57,596 nucleotides of DNA from Leptospiraceae bacterium (lineage in GTDB: Bacteria; Spirochaetota; Leptospiria; Leptospirales; Leptospiraceae): NCBI GenBank assembly GCA_016711485.1, contig JADJSX010000015.1:1-57596 (forward strand). Reading direction: 5' to 3'. The translations under genes and the position numbers were made by a program. A model generated the notes under the pieces. The model searched no databases. It worked only from the letters and a program-made list of their open reading frames with translations, and was not told the origin of the DNA. Shown piece by piece: positions 14,541 to 22,032 of the stretch; position 1 is the stretch's first letter; the number at the start of each line of letters is the position of its first letter.

Positions 14541-14574
14541 TTGAACATTTGTTCAAGTCTGATAGTCTAATAAA
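14541..14574 (+). promoter_or_regulatory. Second LexA-box-like palindrome and promoter
   Basis: TTGAACATTTGTTCAA (14541-14556) again fits GAAC-N4-GTTC and forms the -35. A weak -10 follows (TAGTCT or GTCTAA). It precedes GAGGGGAAAG and the gene at 14596. The same operator twice in one cassette suggests a shared repressor. Confidence 0.55.
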
Positions 14575-14595
14575 TAGAGAGGGGAAAGAAAGAAA

Positions 14596-14838
14596 ATGAA
14601 AAACCAAGAGATACAAGACAAAATCAGCATGATAAAAAAACTAGAGACACAAAACGAAAGTAAAAGAAACCAAATCGCAAGAATGCCCGAAAAAGAAATA
14701 AGAAACTCAAGAGGCAATTACACTAAAAAATTCAATAACTTAGTAGACTGGATTGAAAGTGTAGATAATGCAATCAGAGAATTGAGAAACGAGATTAAAA
14801 ACTACTTAATAATGCTAGGGGTAAAAGAGTGCAACTAA
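14596..14838 (+). CDS. Coiled-coil cassette protein (80 aa)
   Basis: Entirely helical with charged heptads (KISMIKKLETQNESKRNQIA, NAIRELRNEIKNYL). Good GGGGAAAG ribosome site. Overlaps the start of the next gene. Unknown function. Confidence 0.5.
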   Translation: MKNQEIQDKISMIKKLETQNESKRNQIARMPEKEIRNSRGNYTKKFNNLVDWIESVDNAIRELRNEIKNYLIMLGVKECN

Positions 14839-15110
14839 CCGAAATTCAAACCTTACAAAATCTCCTTGATGTATCGCACTCATACGTTAAGGTAAATGTA
14901 ATTAGGTTACGAAAGAAAAAAGTCACTTGGGGCAAATTGACAGAAATCACAGGGCTTGACTCTACTAGATTGCAAAGAATCGTTCACGGTGAGCTTGGCG
15001 AAATGTCCAGTCGATTCTTGGTTAATGCGTGCAATGGGTTATTTGAATATCTAAATAGCAACCCTTCAAAGCCTATTAAGCAAAAAAAGGTGCGAGGGAA
15101 TGCCGTCTAA
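14829..15110 (+). CDS. Helix-turn-helix cassette protein (93 aa, GTG start)
   Basis: TWGKLTEITGLDSTRLQRIVHGELGEMS reads as a helix-turn-helix, so it is a candidate repressor for the two palindromes upstream. The stop TAA lies inside the R'' box GTCTAAC of the next site. The GTG start overlaps the previous gene by ten bases. Confidence 0.55.
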   Translation: MQLTEIQTLQNLLDVSHSYVKVNVIRLRKKKVTWGKLTEITGLDSTRLQRIVHGELGEMSSRFLVNACNGLFEYLNSNPSKPIKQKKVRGNAV

Positions 15111-15240
15111 CGAACAAGGGTAGCCGTCCGTTATGCCATACGCACAAAATAAAGGCGGCCATCCTGTAGTGATGTTTTTGAGGGTGCTCTATTTATTCTG
15201 ACAATAACGATTGAGGTCATCGGGCAATCAGTTAAAGAGT
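15104..15240 (+). other. Partial or decayed attC-like site A6
   Basis: R'' GTCTAAC (15104, extended GCCGTCTAAC) is an exact ten-base complement of the cassette start at 13972. A GGGTAGCCG arm follows and pairs imperfectly with GGCGGCCATCC near 15160, but no clear R' box is found; GTTAAAG at 15231 is a weak candidate. This is probably the worn 3' end of the array. Confidence 0.5.
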
Positions 15241-15254
15241 TTACAAAAATTATT

Positions 15255-15485
15255 TAGGATTTTTTATAAACAAAAGGCAAGTATTAGATATGGAAGATCA
15301 GAAAAAATAAACATTACGGGATAATTTTCAGAAATGGAAATTATAGATTAGTTGTAAATAATAATAAACACGCCACGAGTATGGATAATTATGTAGTTGT
15401 TGGATATTACGATAATAATTTTAATTATATTAAATTGGATGCTGTGCCGATAAGAAAATTGACGGCTATGATGCTATATAAATGA
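15255..15485 (+). pseudogene. Open remnant without start codon
   Basis: A frame open from about 15255 to TGA at 15483 reads NYRLVVNNNKHATSMDNYVV and ends LTAMMLYK but has no start codon or ribosome site at its front. It looks like the end of a gene cut off by past recombination. A 28-codon frame follows at 15482-15568 and is not convincing. The rest of 15486-15690 holds an AAACCTATG motif also seen near other cassette ends. Confidence 0.35.
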
Positions 15486-15696
15486 GTATGCAAAATAATT
15501 TTAGAAAATGCTTAGAGATAGAATCTAGTCGAATCGAATTAAAAAGCAAACAAGACGTTAAAGAATAAAAAAAGTTTTACTTAGAACTAGGGCGGGTGTA
15601 GGAAAATAAAGTAAACCTATGCACCATCAAAAATTTTCAAACTAAAGCGTATCCGACAAAAAATGTCGGTTACTCTCTAATTTACAACAAAAAGTG

Positions 15697-15728
15697 ACAG
15701 GTGTAAAAAACCTGTTTATTTTTTATTT
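15697..15728 (+). terminator. Terminator closing the cassette region
   Basis: ACAGGT/ACCTGT stem with a short A-rich loop, followed by TTATTTTTTATTT. It separates cassette transcription from the early genes. Confidence 0.7.
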
Positions 15729-15751
15729 CATTAGTCGATTTTTTTTAAAAA

Positions 15752-15780
15752 ATAGTTGTAAAAAGTCGACATATTATAAT
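15752..15780 (+). promoter_or_regulatory. Early promoter with GTCGA repeats
   Basis: TATAAT at 15775 is eight bases before the ATG at 15789, predicting a leaderless message. The -35 is weak. GTCGA elements at 15735 and 15766 could bind the ribbon-helix-helix product that follows. Confidence 0.5.
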
Positions 15781-15788
15781 AAGTAAAT

Positions 15789-15968
15789 ATGACCGAAATT
15801 AAAAGAATTACTAGCGATATTCCGAAAGAATTGGATGAAGCGTTAGACGAAAGTGCAAAAAAAAAGAACAAGAAAAAAATGGCTTACATAGGCGAAATTT
15901 TAGAAAAATATTTAGAGGAGGAAAAAATTGAAACCAGCACCGAAAAAAGAAACAAAAAAACCAATTAG
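15789..15968 (+). CDS. Ribbon-helix-helix regulator (59 aa)
   Basis: ITSDIPKELDEALDESAKKK followed by a second helix MAYIGEILEKYLEEE is the strand-helix-helix pattern of CopG/Arc proteins. First gene of the long early operon, likely autoregulating through the GTCGA repeats. No ribosome site; the start is predicted at the transcription start. Confidence 0.6.
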   Translation: MTEIKRITSDIPKELDEALDESAKKKNKKKMAYIGEILEKYLEEEKIETSTEKRNKKTN

Positions 15969-16029
15969 CAAAAAGAAGTAAATAAAATTAGCCGCTCGAA
16001 ATGGGCGGCAGTAAAAAGAGAGAGAAAAA

Positions 16030-16206
16030 ATGAATATGCAAATTAAAATAGAAAATTGTCCAGAGGGATTAGTTAATGGAAAATGCAAAACAGAAGATTG
16101 TATTTTCCAAGAGGGTAAATGGAAAGGCGAAAATTCGCCAACACTAACAATCGACCACAAAGATAAAAATGAATACGTTATTTCTTGTGAGGACATGGAA
16201 GAGTAA
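16030..16206 (+). CDS. Small Cys-containing protein (58 aa)
   Basis: GAGAGAGAAAA then MNMQIKIENCPEGLVNGKCK. Four Cys (NCPEG, KCK, DC, SC) could hold a metal. The stop lies one base before the next start. Unknown. Confidence 0.5.
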   Translation: MNMQIKIENCPEGLVNGKCKTEDCIFQEGKWKGENSPTLTIDHKDKNEYVISCEDMEE

Positions 16207-16207
16207 G

Positions 16208-16549
16208 ATGAAAGAAATTTTTTGCAAAATTTGGTCTCGAGCAAAATACAGAATAGTGCCGGTTGTATGTCTTGTTATGGCTGTGCTAGTTAGTCGAGAC
16301 ACATTCCCTGAATACAATTTTGTTAGATACGGATTTATTTTAGCAGGTGTATTATCAATTTTCATCGGCGGTCATAATTCAATTCTGAAAGGGATTGCAA
16401 TCTTAGAAATATTAATTTCATTCGCGGTTATTTTCGAAAAAACTAATAAAGCAGAAAATTTAATCGAGTCAAAAAAAATTGCACGTCTAGAAAAACTTTA
16501 CTTCCAATCGAGACTTGCGACTATTCAGGCAAATACGCGAACGGATTAA
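16208..16549 (+). CDS. Membrane protein (113 aa)
   Basis: Three hydrophobic segments at about residues 13-27, 40-55 and 60-76, then a charged C-terminus. I start at 16208, right after the stop of the preceding gene. Early phage membrane proteins of this kind often block other phages or change the host envelope, but nothing specific is seen. Confidence 0.55.
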   Translation: MKEIFCKIWSRAKYRIVPVVCLVMAVLVSRDTFPEYNFVRYGFILAGVLSIFIGGHNSILKGIAILEILISFAVIFEKTNKAENLIESKKIARLEKLYFQSRLATIQANTRTD

Positions 16550-16603
16550 ACAATTTATGTGCACTCAGGAACGAGCCAAAAATACAAAACAATAAATTAG
16601 TAA

Positions 16604-17018
16604 ATGAAAAATAGCTAATCTAAAAAACTTCTGTTCCAGCTATAAAAGTATTACAAGCAGATCCGAGTTTGATAGCGTTTATAATTTTCTCTTGTGCACT
16701 TCCTTGGTTATCGTTTCTATCTGCTAAGAAAATTGAGATTAAAAAAGAGATAATAATTGAAGAGCGAATAGTTGAAAAGAAGTTGAAAAACTTGTTGAGA
16801 TTCCTGTGGAAAAAATTGTAAAAGTTGACGTTCAATTTGTAAGAGATTTATTCACTGATATTAGTGACAACAAACTCAATGAACAGTATGGAGTCGATAG
16901 ACGCACAATAAAAAATCTTCGTGTTCAGTATTGCACAAGAGCAAATCAAAAACGTACAACGAATGCACAACCAATGCACAATGTAGTAAACATTTCGGAG
17001 GTAAAAAAACATGCTTGA
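16604..17018 (+). CDS. Membrane-anchored helix-turn-helix protein (frameshifted)
   Basis: Two probable homopolymer slips (near 16620 and 16775) split one gene. Read through, it gives one membrane segment (LIAFIIFSCALPWLSFL), a Glu/Lys stalk with EKEVEKLVEIPVEK-like repeats, and a C-terminal helix-turn-helix KLNEQYGVDRRTIKNLRVQY. The exact start is uncertain. There is only one copy of this region, so the repair is inference. Confidence 0.45.
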
Positions 17019-17244
17019 ACTAACGCAAAAACAATCTGCAATTCTCGAATGGATTATTTCTGAGACAATTAGAAAACAAGAAATTTTAAGCGTTAGAGAA
17101 ATAGCTAATAATTTCGGGATAACTTCTAAAGGAGCTTATGACCATATTGAGGCATTGAAAAAAAAAGGGCATGTTCGAATTTCTGAGAGTAAGTTTGGAG
17201 TTTATCCGACTGCAATTAAGATTGTGAGGTCAGAAAATGCCTAA
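17011..17244 (+). CDS. LexA-type winged-helix protein without peptidase domain (77 aa)
   Basis: LTQKQSAILEWIISE, then ILSVREIANNFGITSKGAYDHIEALKKKG, is the LexA N-terminal DNA-binding domain. The self-cleavage domain is absent, so the protein cannot respond to RecA by itself. It could occupy host LexA sites or act as a simple repressor. Overlaps both neighbours by eight bases. Confidence 0.7.
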   Translation: MLELTQKQSAILEWIISETIRKQEILSVREIANNFGITSKGAYDHIEALKKKGHVRISESKFGVYPTAIKIVRSENA

Positions 17245-17716
17245 TTACGCGAAACTTACTATATTTATATTTGGTATAATCCCATTTAGTATAATTTATT
17301 TTTTGACTTTGTTTGGGTTGCAGGATCTACGAAACGAGTTTATTTTAAAGTTCTTAGAATTCGTATTTGTAATAGCGTCTGTAGCGTTAGGCTGTGTGTT
17401 TATCGTATTGGGGCTATTTAAACTAGGCACAAGTGTTATAGACAGATTGTCTAGCAGATCCATAGAAATAAATTCCCCTACTCCATCGGCAGAAGTGCAA
17501 AATATTGAGGCTAGAGGGGCAACGGTGCAAGAATTTGTGGAGAATCCTCCTCAGAGTAGGGGAGAAAGTAAAGAATTTAATTTCGCAAAATACAAACAAG
17601 GCAGTCCAGAAGCGGCTAATGCTTACAAGCAAAGCCAAGAGCATAGAAACAATATGGAGAAAATACGGACGATAGATGAAATAATTGCAGATGCAAGAAG
17701 GAGAATAACGGCATGA
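17237..17716 (+). CDS. Two-span membrane protein with soluble tail (159 aa)
   Basis: Hydrophobic segments at about 5-25 and 38-62, then a Pro/Ser-rich linker and a helical basic tail ending IDEIIADARRRITA. No family recognised. Confidence 0.55.
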   Translation: MPNYAKLTIFIFGIIPFSIIYFLTLFGLQDLRNEFILKFLEFVFVIASVALGCVFIVLGLFKLGTSVIDRLSSRSIEINSPTPSAEVQNIEARGATVQEFVENPPQSRGESKEFNFAKYKQGSPEAANAYKQSQEHRNNMEKIRTIDEIIADARRRITA

Positions 17717-17899
17717 TTGTTAAAATCAAAAAAAACCGAAATATTAAACGAACTAAAGAATAAATACAAAGTTTTGGGACATTTACAGAATCGAACTAAT
17801 GTATCAAGCATACGCTCATACAGACAATATGAGAAAAGATGTCATGGGGAAAACCTAGAAATTCTAGAAAAACTAATATTAGTATTTGGCGAAAAATAG
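17717..17899 (+). CDS. Small basic protein (60 aa, TTG start)
   Basis: Begins at TTG directly after the previous stop; GGAGAATAACGG nearby can serve as ribosome site. Sequence KTEILNELKNKYKVLGHLQN suggests a helical nucleic-acid-binding protein. Weak call because of the start codon. Confidence 0.4.
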   Translation: MLKSKKTEILNELKNKYKVLGHLQNRTNVSSIRSYRQYEKRCHGENLEILEKLILVFGEK

Positions 17900-17901
17900 A
17901 T

Positions 17902-18084
17902 ATGAATAATGTTCAATCAATGTACAGCCAATTGTCGGAGTATGACCAATGGTTTTTGATTATAACGTTATGGTGCACAGTGATTGTATTTATTTACGCA
18001 GCATTGAATGTACCGAGCGAAGATATTTTGAAAGCGAACAAAGAAAAACGTAGACTAGAAAAATTAAACGGAGTGAGAAAATGA
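17902..18084 (+). CDS. Single-span membrane protein (60 aa)
   Basis: One membrane segment (WFLIITLWCTVIVFIYAAL) between short polar ends. Starts three bases after the previous gene. Overlaps the next by four bases (ATGA). Confidence 0.5.
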   Translation: MNNVQSMYSQLSEYDQWFLIITLWCTVIVFIYAALNVPSEDILKANKEKRRLEKLNGVRK

Positions 18085-18381
18085 ATCTAACACCATACAA
18101 CGACAATCTAAGATTAAATGGCTATTATGCGCAAGTTACCAAAGAGGGGCAACTTATTGAATCGGATATTGAATACGATAGACGTCCAAGAAAGACGACA
18201 AAATTTTTTAATGGCTGTGCTAGGTATTGGAGCAATCGCATTAATGGTCTTTTCATTAACGTTAGTAGACATGAGAGATAAGCACCAATTGGCAGTAATC
18301 GCAATTACCCAAAATAAACCTATCCCGAAAGAAGCACAAAAACAGGATCAAGAAGTTTTTAACTTTCCAGAAAATACATAG
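18081..18381 (+). CDS. Single-span membrane protein (about 100 aa, one frameshift)
   Basis: The first frame reads MNLTPYNDNLRLNGYYAQVT and continues to about 18200. A slip in the T run near 18205 would join it to a second frame with a clear membrane segment (MAVLGIGAIALMVFSLTLV) ending at 18381. Joining them makes one ordinary small membrane protein. The repair is inferred. Confidence 0.45.
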
Positions 18382-18391
18382 GGCTATCCAA

Positions 18392-18670
18392 ATGATAACT
18401 AAACAAATGGCGACCGATTTAAATAAAAAAAATAATACTACCTTTGTAATTAGTGGGGTTATAGAAAAAGTAACTGTAGATAATGTCGTTGGGTTCAAAG
18501 TTTTTAGTAAAATCCCTGTTTATTCTGAGTTTGGAGGCGTTCGGAATCAATCTTTGAATGTCGCAAATTTTTATGAATTCCCGAAACATGTTAGCCATAA
18601 GATTTTGCAGAACATTGACAGAAGATTAAAAATTACAATTGAATTAATCGAGGATGAAGATTATTTATGA
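18392..18670 (+). CDS. Hypothetical protein (92 aa)
   Basis: Begins MITKQMATDLNKKNNTTF. Predicted mostly beta with a helical end. The stop overlaps the next start. Unknown function. Confidence 0.5.
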   Translation: MITKQMATDLNKKNNTTFVISGVIEKVTVDNVVGFKVFSKIPVYSEFGGVRNQSLNVANFYEFPKHVSHKILQNIDRRLKITIELIEDEDYL

Positions 18671-18789
18671 ACGAGATAGAAGAACTCAGAGCGCAATTAG
18701 CACTTGCAATAAAATACAAATTCGACAAAAAAGAAATTGCACATTTACAAAATTTAATTAGTCAACTAGAGGAGAAAAAAAAATGTTAA
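18667..18789 (+). CDS. Coiled-coil mini-protein (40 aa)
   Basis: MNEIEELRAQLALAIKYK then a second charged helix. Four-base overlap with the gene before, seven-base with the gene after. Too short to classify. Confidence 0.4.
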   Translation: MNEIEELRAQLALAIKYKFDKKEIAHLQNLISQLEEKKKC

Positions 18790-19004
18790 AAATTATTCTA
18801 TGGATACTATCAATTATCCTTATGGCAAACATCTCGTTTAACCTGTATCCGGATATTGTTAAAGTAAAAAAATCGAAACCAAAAAAATCGAAAACGGAGC
18901 AAGGTCAAAAAAAAGATTCTCAGAAAGAAAAAGAGAAAGACAATGAATATGAAATTGTCGATGATTACAAAGAGGAACTAGCACAAAATGAAATCATTCA
19001 ATAA
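18783..19004 (+). CDS. N-terminally anchored charged protein (73 aa)
   Basis: One membrane segment (residues 3-20) followed by a highly charged Lys/Glu tail. AGAGGAG ribosome site. Could be a small membrane adaptor. Confidence 0.5.
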   Translation: MLKIILWILSIILMANISFNLYPDIVKVKKSKPKKSKTEQGQKKDSQKEKEKDNEYEIVDDYKEELAQNEIIQ

Positions 19005-19203
19005 GAACAGACCTTTAGAAATTCTAATCATTCACTCAGAACTTATTTGTCAGAATGATGCGATACAAACAATTACTAAACAAGTGAGAGTCCCTAGACG
19101 TTTTACGAAATTCAGATTTGAAAAACTGTATAGAGTTGCTCAAATTATATTTCGAAAACGTTTTACACAGGATTATGATTTTTTTGTTAGGTGCAGAAAT
19201 TGA
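18988..19203 (+). CDS. Small basic protein (71 aa)
   Basis: Begins MKSFNKNRPLEILIIHSE; C-terminal half is strongly basic (RVPRRFTKFRFEKLYR), consistent with nucleic-acid binding. Overlaps the previous gene by 17 bases. Unknown. Confidence 0.45.
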   Translation: MKSFNKNRPLEILIIHSELICQNDAIQTITKQVRVPRRFTKFRFEKLYRVAQIIFRKRFTQDYDFFVRCRN

Positions 19204-19274
19204 TTACAGCAATATTAATTTCTTTTGTAGCGTTAGGGCTTATGTATATCGTTAGTAGGTTTTTATTCCCATGA
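19200..19274 (+). CDS. Possible 24-residue membrane peptide (TTG start)
   Basis: LITAILISFVALGLMYIVSR, one membrane span, fitted exactly between overlapping neighbours. Speculative because of the length and TTG start. Confidence 0.25.
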   Translation: MITAILISFVALGLMYIVSRFLFP

Positions 19275-19537
19275 ATTGTGAAACTTGCACGGCTACACTA
19301 TTTTTGCAACGGTCGCATTTTGTAAAAACAAAACACGTTCACAAAAGTAAATTGCAGCAATACGATTATGAGAGTAGAGACAATTATTTTATACAGTGCC
19401 AAGATTGCCATATTGAATATGAAGGACTCAACACTAAGAAAAAATATTGGATGAATAACAAAACAAGACAAGAATATTTAATCGAAAAAGGTTTTCCTGA
19501 ATACGCGAAAAGAGTGGAGTATTTAATTAATGAATGA
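19271..19537 (+). CDS. Small zinc-finger HNH-like protein (88 aa)
   Basis: CETC near the start, SHFVKTKHV in the middle and CQDCHIEYEG later form a four-Cys plus His layout seen in HNH nucleases and related phage zinc proteins. The final catalytic His/Asn is not obvious, so a nuclease activity is uncertain. Confidence 0.5.
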   Translation: MNCETCTATLFLQRSHFVKTKHVHKSKLQQYDYESRDNYFIQCQDCHIEYEGLNTKKKYWMNNKTRQEYLIEKGFPEYAKRVEYLINE

Positions 19538-19742
19538 AATTTATATCATAATCCGGATAGTATCAATTGTATTCGACAACTCATCCTCTTACAGAGAACA
19601 AATAATTTTTACGCATTACGACCAAAAACTTTCACATGAGTTTTTTAATTTTATGAAAAAAACAGAATCAAATAATACTTTTGAAATGCAGTTTCACGAA
19701 TTGGATAACGGTGTTTTTGAATTGAGAGAAATTATTAAATGA
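19530..19742 (+). CDS. Hypothetical protein (70 aa)
   Basis: Begins MNEIYIIIRIVSIVFDN. Overlaps the zinc protein by eight bases and the resolvase by four. No family recognised. Confidence 0.45.
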   Translation: MNEIYIIIRIVSIVFDNSSSYREQIIFTHYDQKLSHEFFNFMKKTESNNTFEMQFHELDNGVFELREIIK

Positions 19743-20164
19743 AAGAAGTTTTTGAGTTTACCTGTTTTATAAATCCGCCCACCAAGAACGAAAAGAAAAC
19801 TATACCTGTATATAGTAAACGGGCAGGGCGTAAAGTTCATATAGTTTCACCGGCGTTCAAACAAGTGTGGGAGTTGATCCATGACGAAATGTATAAAGCA
19901 AAATTTAAAATGAGCAAAAATGAATTCAAACTTTTAAGCCCGAAAAAAAGAGCAGAGCTTGAAAGAAGTCTAACTGAAAAAGATGTTAGATTAAATTTCT
20001 GGAATGGATTTCATAAAATAGATTTGTATAATTTACATGATGAGTTTTTAGACCGACTCCAAGGTATAGCTTACAAAAACGATAGGCAAGTAGTCGAGGG
20101 TAGAGAATTTTGGGATAAGAAATCAAAGAGAGAATATTTTAAAATTATAATAGAGGAAATATGA
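19739..20164 (+). CDS. RusA-like Holliday junction resolvase (141 aa)
   Basis: The start FTCFINPPTKNEKK resembles the RusA opening, and IDLYNLHDEFLDRLQGIAYKNDRQVVE carries the expected Asp residues of the metal site (D..N, D..L.G...DRQV). RusA enzymes cut four-way junctions and in phages help resolve recombination intermediates, which fits the ERF protein encoded earlier. Confidence 0.75.
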   Translation: MKEVFEFTCFINPPTKNEKKTIPVYSKRAGRKVHIVSPAFKQVWELIHDEMYKAKFKMSKNEFKLLSPKKRAELERSLTEKDVRLNFWNGFHKIDLYNLHDEFLDRLQGIAYKNDRQVVEGREFWDKKSKREYFKIIIEEI

Positions 20165-20376
20165 AAAAACTAAACGGAGAAAATGCAAACGGGCATTTAG
20201 TATTTGGAATTGGAGCAGACGCGCCAACGGCAATACATGAGAATGAGGGCAGTGCAATAAATGAGGCTAATAGGCTATCTATGAAATTCCCTGACAAAAT
20301 GTTTTGTGTGTGTAAAATAAAATACACAGTAAAAACAACAATGATGCCATATCAAGCTGTGAGGTCTTATGAATAG
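20161..20376 (+). CDS. Hypothetical protein (71 aa)
   Basis: Begins MKKLNGENANGHLVFGIGAD, contains EGSAINEANRLSMKFPDKMF. Four-base overlap with the resolvase gene. Similar short phage proteins exist but I cannot name a family. Confidence 0.5.
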   Translation: MKKLNGENANGHLVFGIGADAPTAIHENEGSAINEANRLSMKFPDKMFCVCKIKYTVKTTMMPYQAVRSYE

Positions 20377-20641
20377 GGAATTATTAGAACAATACAGAGG
20401 AACACCACTTGAATTTTTACTATCGTATCAAAACGATAAATACGAATTAGCCGCTTTCATGGTTTCGACCGATACGGGAGTAAAGATTTGTACTAGATTG
20501 CAAATCCCACAAGTCCGATATGTTGAAAAAGTTTGGGATGGGATATTTACTGAAAGTGATTTTTGCGAGTGGGTAAGAGAAGCAGAAATTAAAATGCAGT
20601 CTCGTGAACTATACACACCTCCAAAAAAGACTTATGAATAA
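20369..20641 (+). CDS. Hypothetical protein (90 aa)
   Basis: Begins MNRELLEQYRGTPLEFLLSY; acidic, mixed structure. Overlaps both neighbours by eight bases. Unknown. Confidence 0.5.
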   Translation: MNRELLEQYRGTPLEFLLSYQNDKYELAAFMVSTDTGVKICTRLQIPQVRYVEKVWDGIFTESDFCEWVREAEIKMQSRELYTPPKKTYE

Positions 20642-20762
20642 GACTGTTTTAATTTTTGTTTACAGTATATATGAAATATTCGAGGTGGCAACTGGGTTAA
20701 TTATTTTGGTTGAAGATTATAAAGAAATTAAGAAAAGAAATATAGTTGAGGTGTTAAATTGA
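20634..20762 (+). CDS. Small membrane-associated peptide (42 aa)
   Basis: MNKTVLIFVYSIYEIFEVAT then a charged end. It overlaps both neighbours and was chosen because it fills the gap exactly. Confidence 0.35.
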   Translation: MNKTVLIFVYSIYEIFEVATGLIILVEDYKEIKKRNIVEVLN

Positions 20763-21049
20763 CAAAAGTATATGAGAAATTGGGAAGTTTTTTGGTAATA
20801 GTGATTAATGGTGTTTATATGGTTTTCGTTTGGTCGAAACTACTAGAATGGATATTAGTGCCAATTTTTTCGATTAAACAATTACGCATGATTGAATTGT
20901 ATTGCTTATTTATTGTGTATACGAGCGTCCAAGGCATAAACAGAAATACTGAAAACGATAAACTTACATTTACTAGTAGAATAGTTAGCAGTCTTATTCG
21001 ATCTAATCTTGCGCTTTTATTTGGATACTGTGCAAGTAGGTTTTTATGA
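20759..21049 (+). CDS. Membrane protein (96 aa, TTG start)
   Basis: TTG overlaps the preceding TGA. Three hydrophobic segments (residues 9-25, 45-57, 82-95). Ribosome site GAGGTG. Unknown role. Confidence 0.45.
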   Translation: MTKVYEKLGSFLVIVINGVYMVFVWSKLLEWILVPIFSIKQLRMIELYCLFIVYTSVQGINRNTENDKLTFTSRIVSSLIRSNLALLFGYCASRFL

Positions 21050-21288
21050 AAATAATAATCGAACACAGAAAAACAAAGAGAGAGATAAACGGGGCATTTA
21101 ATTTTTGCATGTCAAGAAAGGACATGATAAAGTTAAAAGATTTTCTTGAGAGTGAACTGGCTAATGAACATTTTTACAGCGGATGGTTCAATTTCCCAAA
21201 TGAAATTAAAACCGGAGAAATGTCTGATTTTGATTTACTCGAAATTCAGAAATCTATTCCAAATACTCCTCCTACAAGCTGGGATTAA
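21046..21288 (+). CDS. Hypothetical protein (80 aa)
   Basis: Begins MKIIIEHRKTKREINGAF and ends NTPPTSWD. ATGA overlap with the previous gene. No family recognised. Confidence 0.5.
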   Translation: MKIIIEHRKTKREINGAFNFCMSRKDMIKLKDFLESELANEHFYSGWFNFPNEIKTGEMSDFDLLEIQKSIPNTPPTSWD

Positions 21289-21291
21289 TTT

Positions 21292-21594
21292 ATGAATAAA
21301 CTAAAAATCTTAACCGATGGACTAAACGCTCTTGAACAGTTTTTTAAAGAACAAGAAAAATTTGAGAATGCACTCCGGCAAATATCTAGTGGTATAGTTC
21401 TAGAACTTGGCAACGTGTTTATTGACAGATACATTCAGACGTTAGCCGATGTATTACAGGATGACCACGATTACATTAGTTGGTTTGTGTTCGATTGCAA
21501 ATTTGGCAAGAAGAAATTAACTGCAGAAGTTAACGGAAAATCAATTGGAATAGTTAACACTCCTTCAAAGCTTTTAAAATTGATTGACAAATGA
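21292..21594 (+). CDS. Hypothetical protein (100 aa)
   Basis: Begins MNKLKILTDGLNALEQFF. Helical N-terminus, then a beta part including HDYISWFVFDCKFG. Likely cytosolic. Unknown function. Confidence 0.5.
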   Translation: MNKLKILTDGLNALEQFFKEQEKFENALRQISSGIVLELGNVFIDRYIQTLADVLQDDHDYISWFVFDCKFGKKKLTAEVNGKSIGIVNTPSKLLKLIDK

Positions 21595-21619
21595 TTAGTA
21601 AACATTAGGATATGACTCG

Positions 21620-21757
21620 ATGGACGACATAGGACATTTTGATAATAGCGGGAAATGGATAAGTGAAAATCCATCTATACTCCAGCATTACAGAAGCAAA
21701 ACAAAAACGAAAGAACGATTCTTAAATTATGCAAGTGGTACCCGAAAAGATCATTGA
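21620..21757 (+). CDS. Small protein (45 aa)
   Basis: MDDIGHFDNSGKWISENPSI, ending RKDH. The stop overlaps the TTG start of the next gene. Small and of uncertain reality. Confidence 0.35.
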   Translation: MDDIGHFDNSGKWISENPSILQHYRSKTKTKERFLNYASGTRKDH

Positions 21758-22032
21758 ATGAAAATTCTTATATGTGGGGTGTGGTTTATGAGCATATATC
21801 CCAATTTACTGGGATGACTCCAAATGAAGTACATGAAGTCTGCAAACTAGAATTCAATTTTAAGTACATTGAAATACTAAACAAAAATACAGGTGAACTA
21901 AAACAAGTGAAAGTCCCTATGAATACAAAAGATTTGAGTACAAGTGAAATGGAAAAATACCTAGAGGCTATTAGACGTTATTACCTAATTGAGTTTGGGC
22001 TAATGATCCCACTCCCGAACGAAACGATATGA
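21754..22032 (+). CDS. Phage recombination-type protein, NinB-like pattern (92 aa)
   Basis: YMWGVVYEHISQFTGMTPNEVHEVCK followed by DLSTSEMEKYLEAIRRYY and GLMIPLP. This matches the C-terminal pattern seen in phage NinB-type proteins that lie near RusA and the terminase. It starts at TTG overlapping the previous stop, or at ATG 21772. Confidence 0.5.
   Translation: MNENSYMWGVVYEHISQFTGMTPNEVHEVCKLEFNFKYIEILNKNTGELKQVKVPMNTKDLSTSEMEKYLEAIRRYYLIEFGLMIPLPNETI

Larger units (their letters stand above)
10346..15110 (+). mobile_element. Integron-like cassette array 1 (no integrase)
   Basis: Six attC-like elements (10346, 11917, 12583, 13216, 13756 and a partial one at 15104) separate five cassettes. 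Each gene set points the same way and ends just before an element, in two cases with the stop codon inside the R'' box. No tyrosine recombinase is found in the window, so this is a cluster of attC sites lacking an integrase. It is placed between the replication region and the early small genes of the phage. Array 2 at 53932 has different content at the same place. Confidence 0.75.

Noticed and set aside
10204..15788. Integron integrase gene near the array
   Set aside because: No frame of sufficient length and no tyrosine-recombinase motif is present in or around either array.
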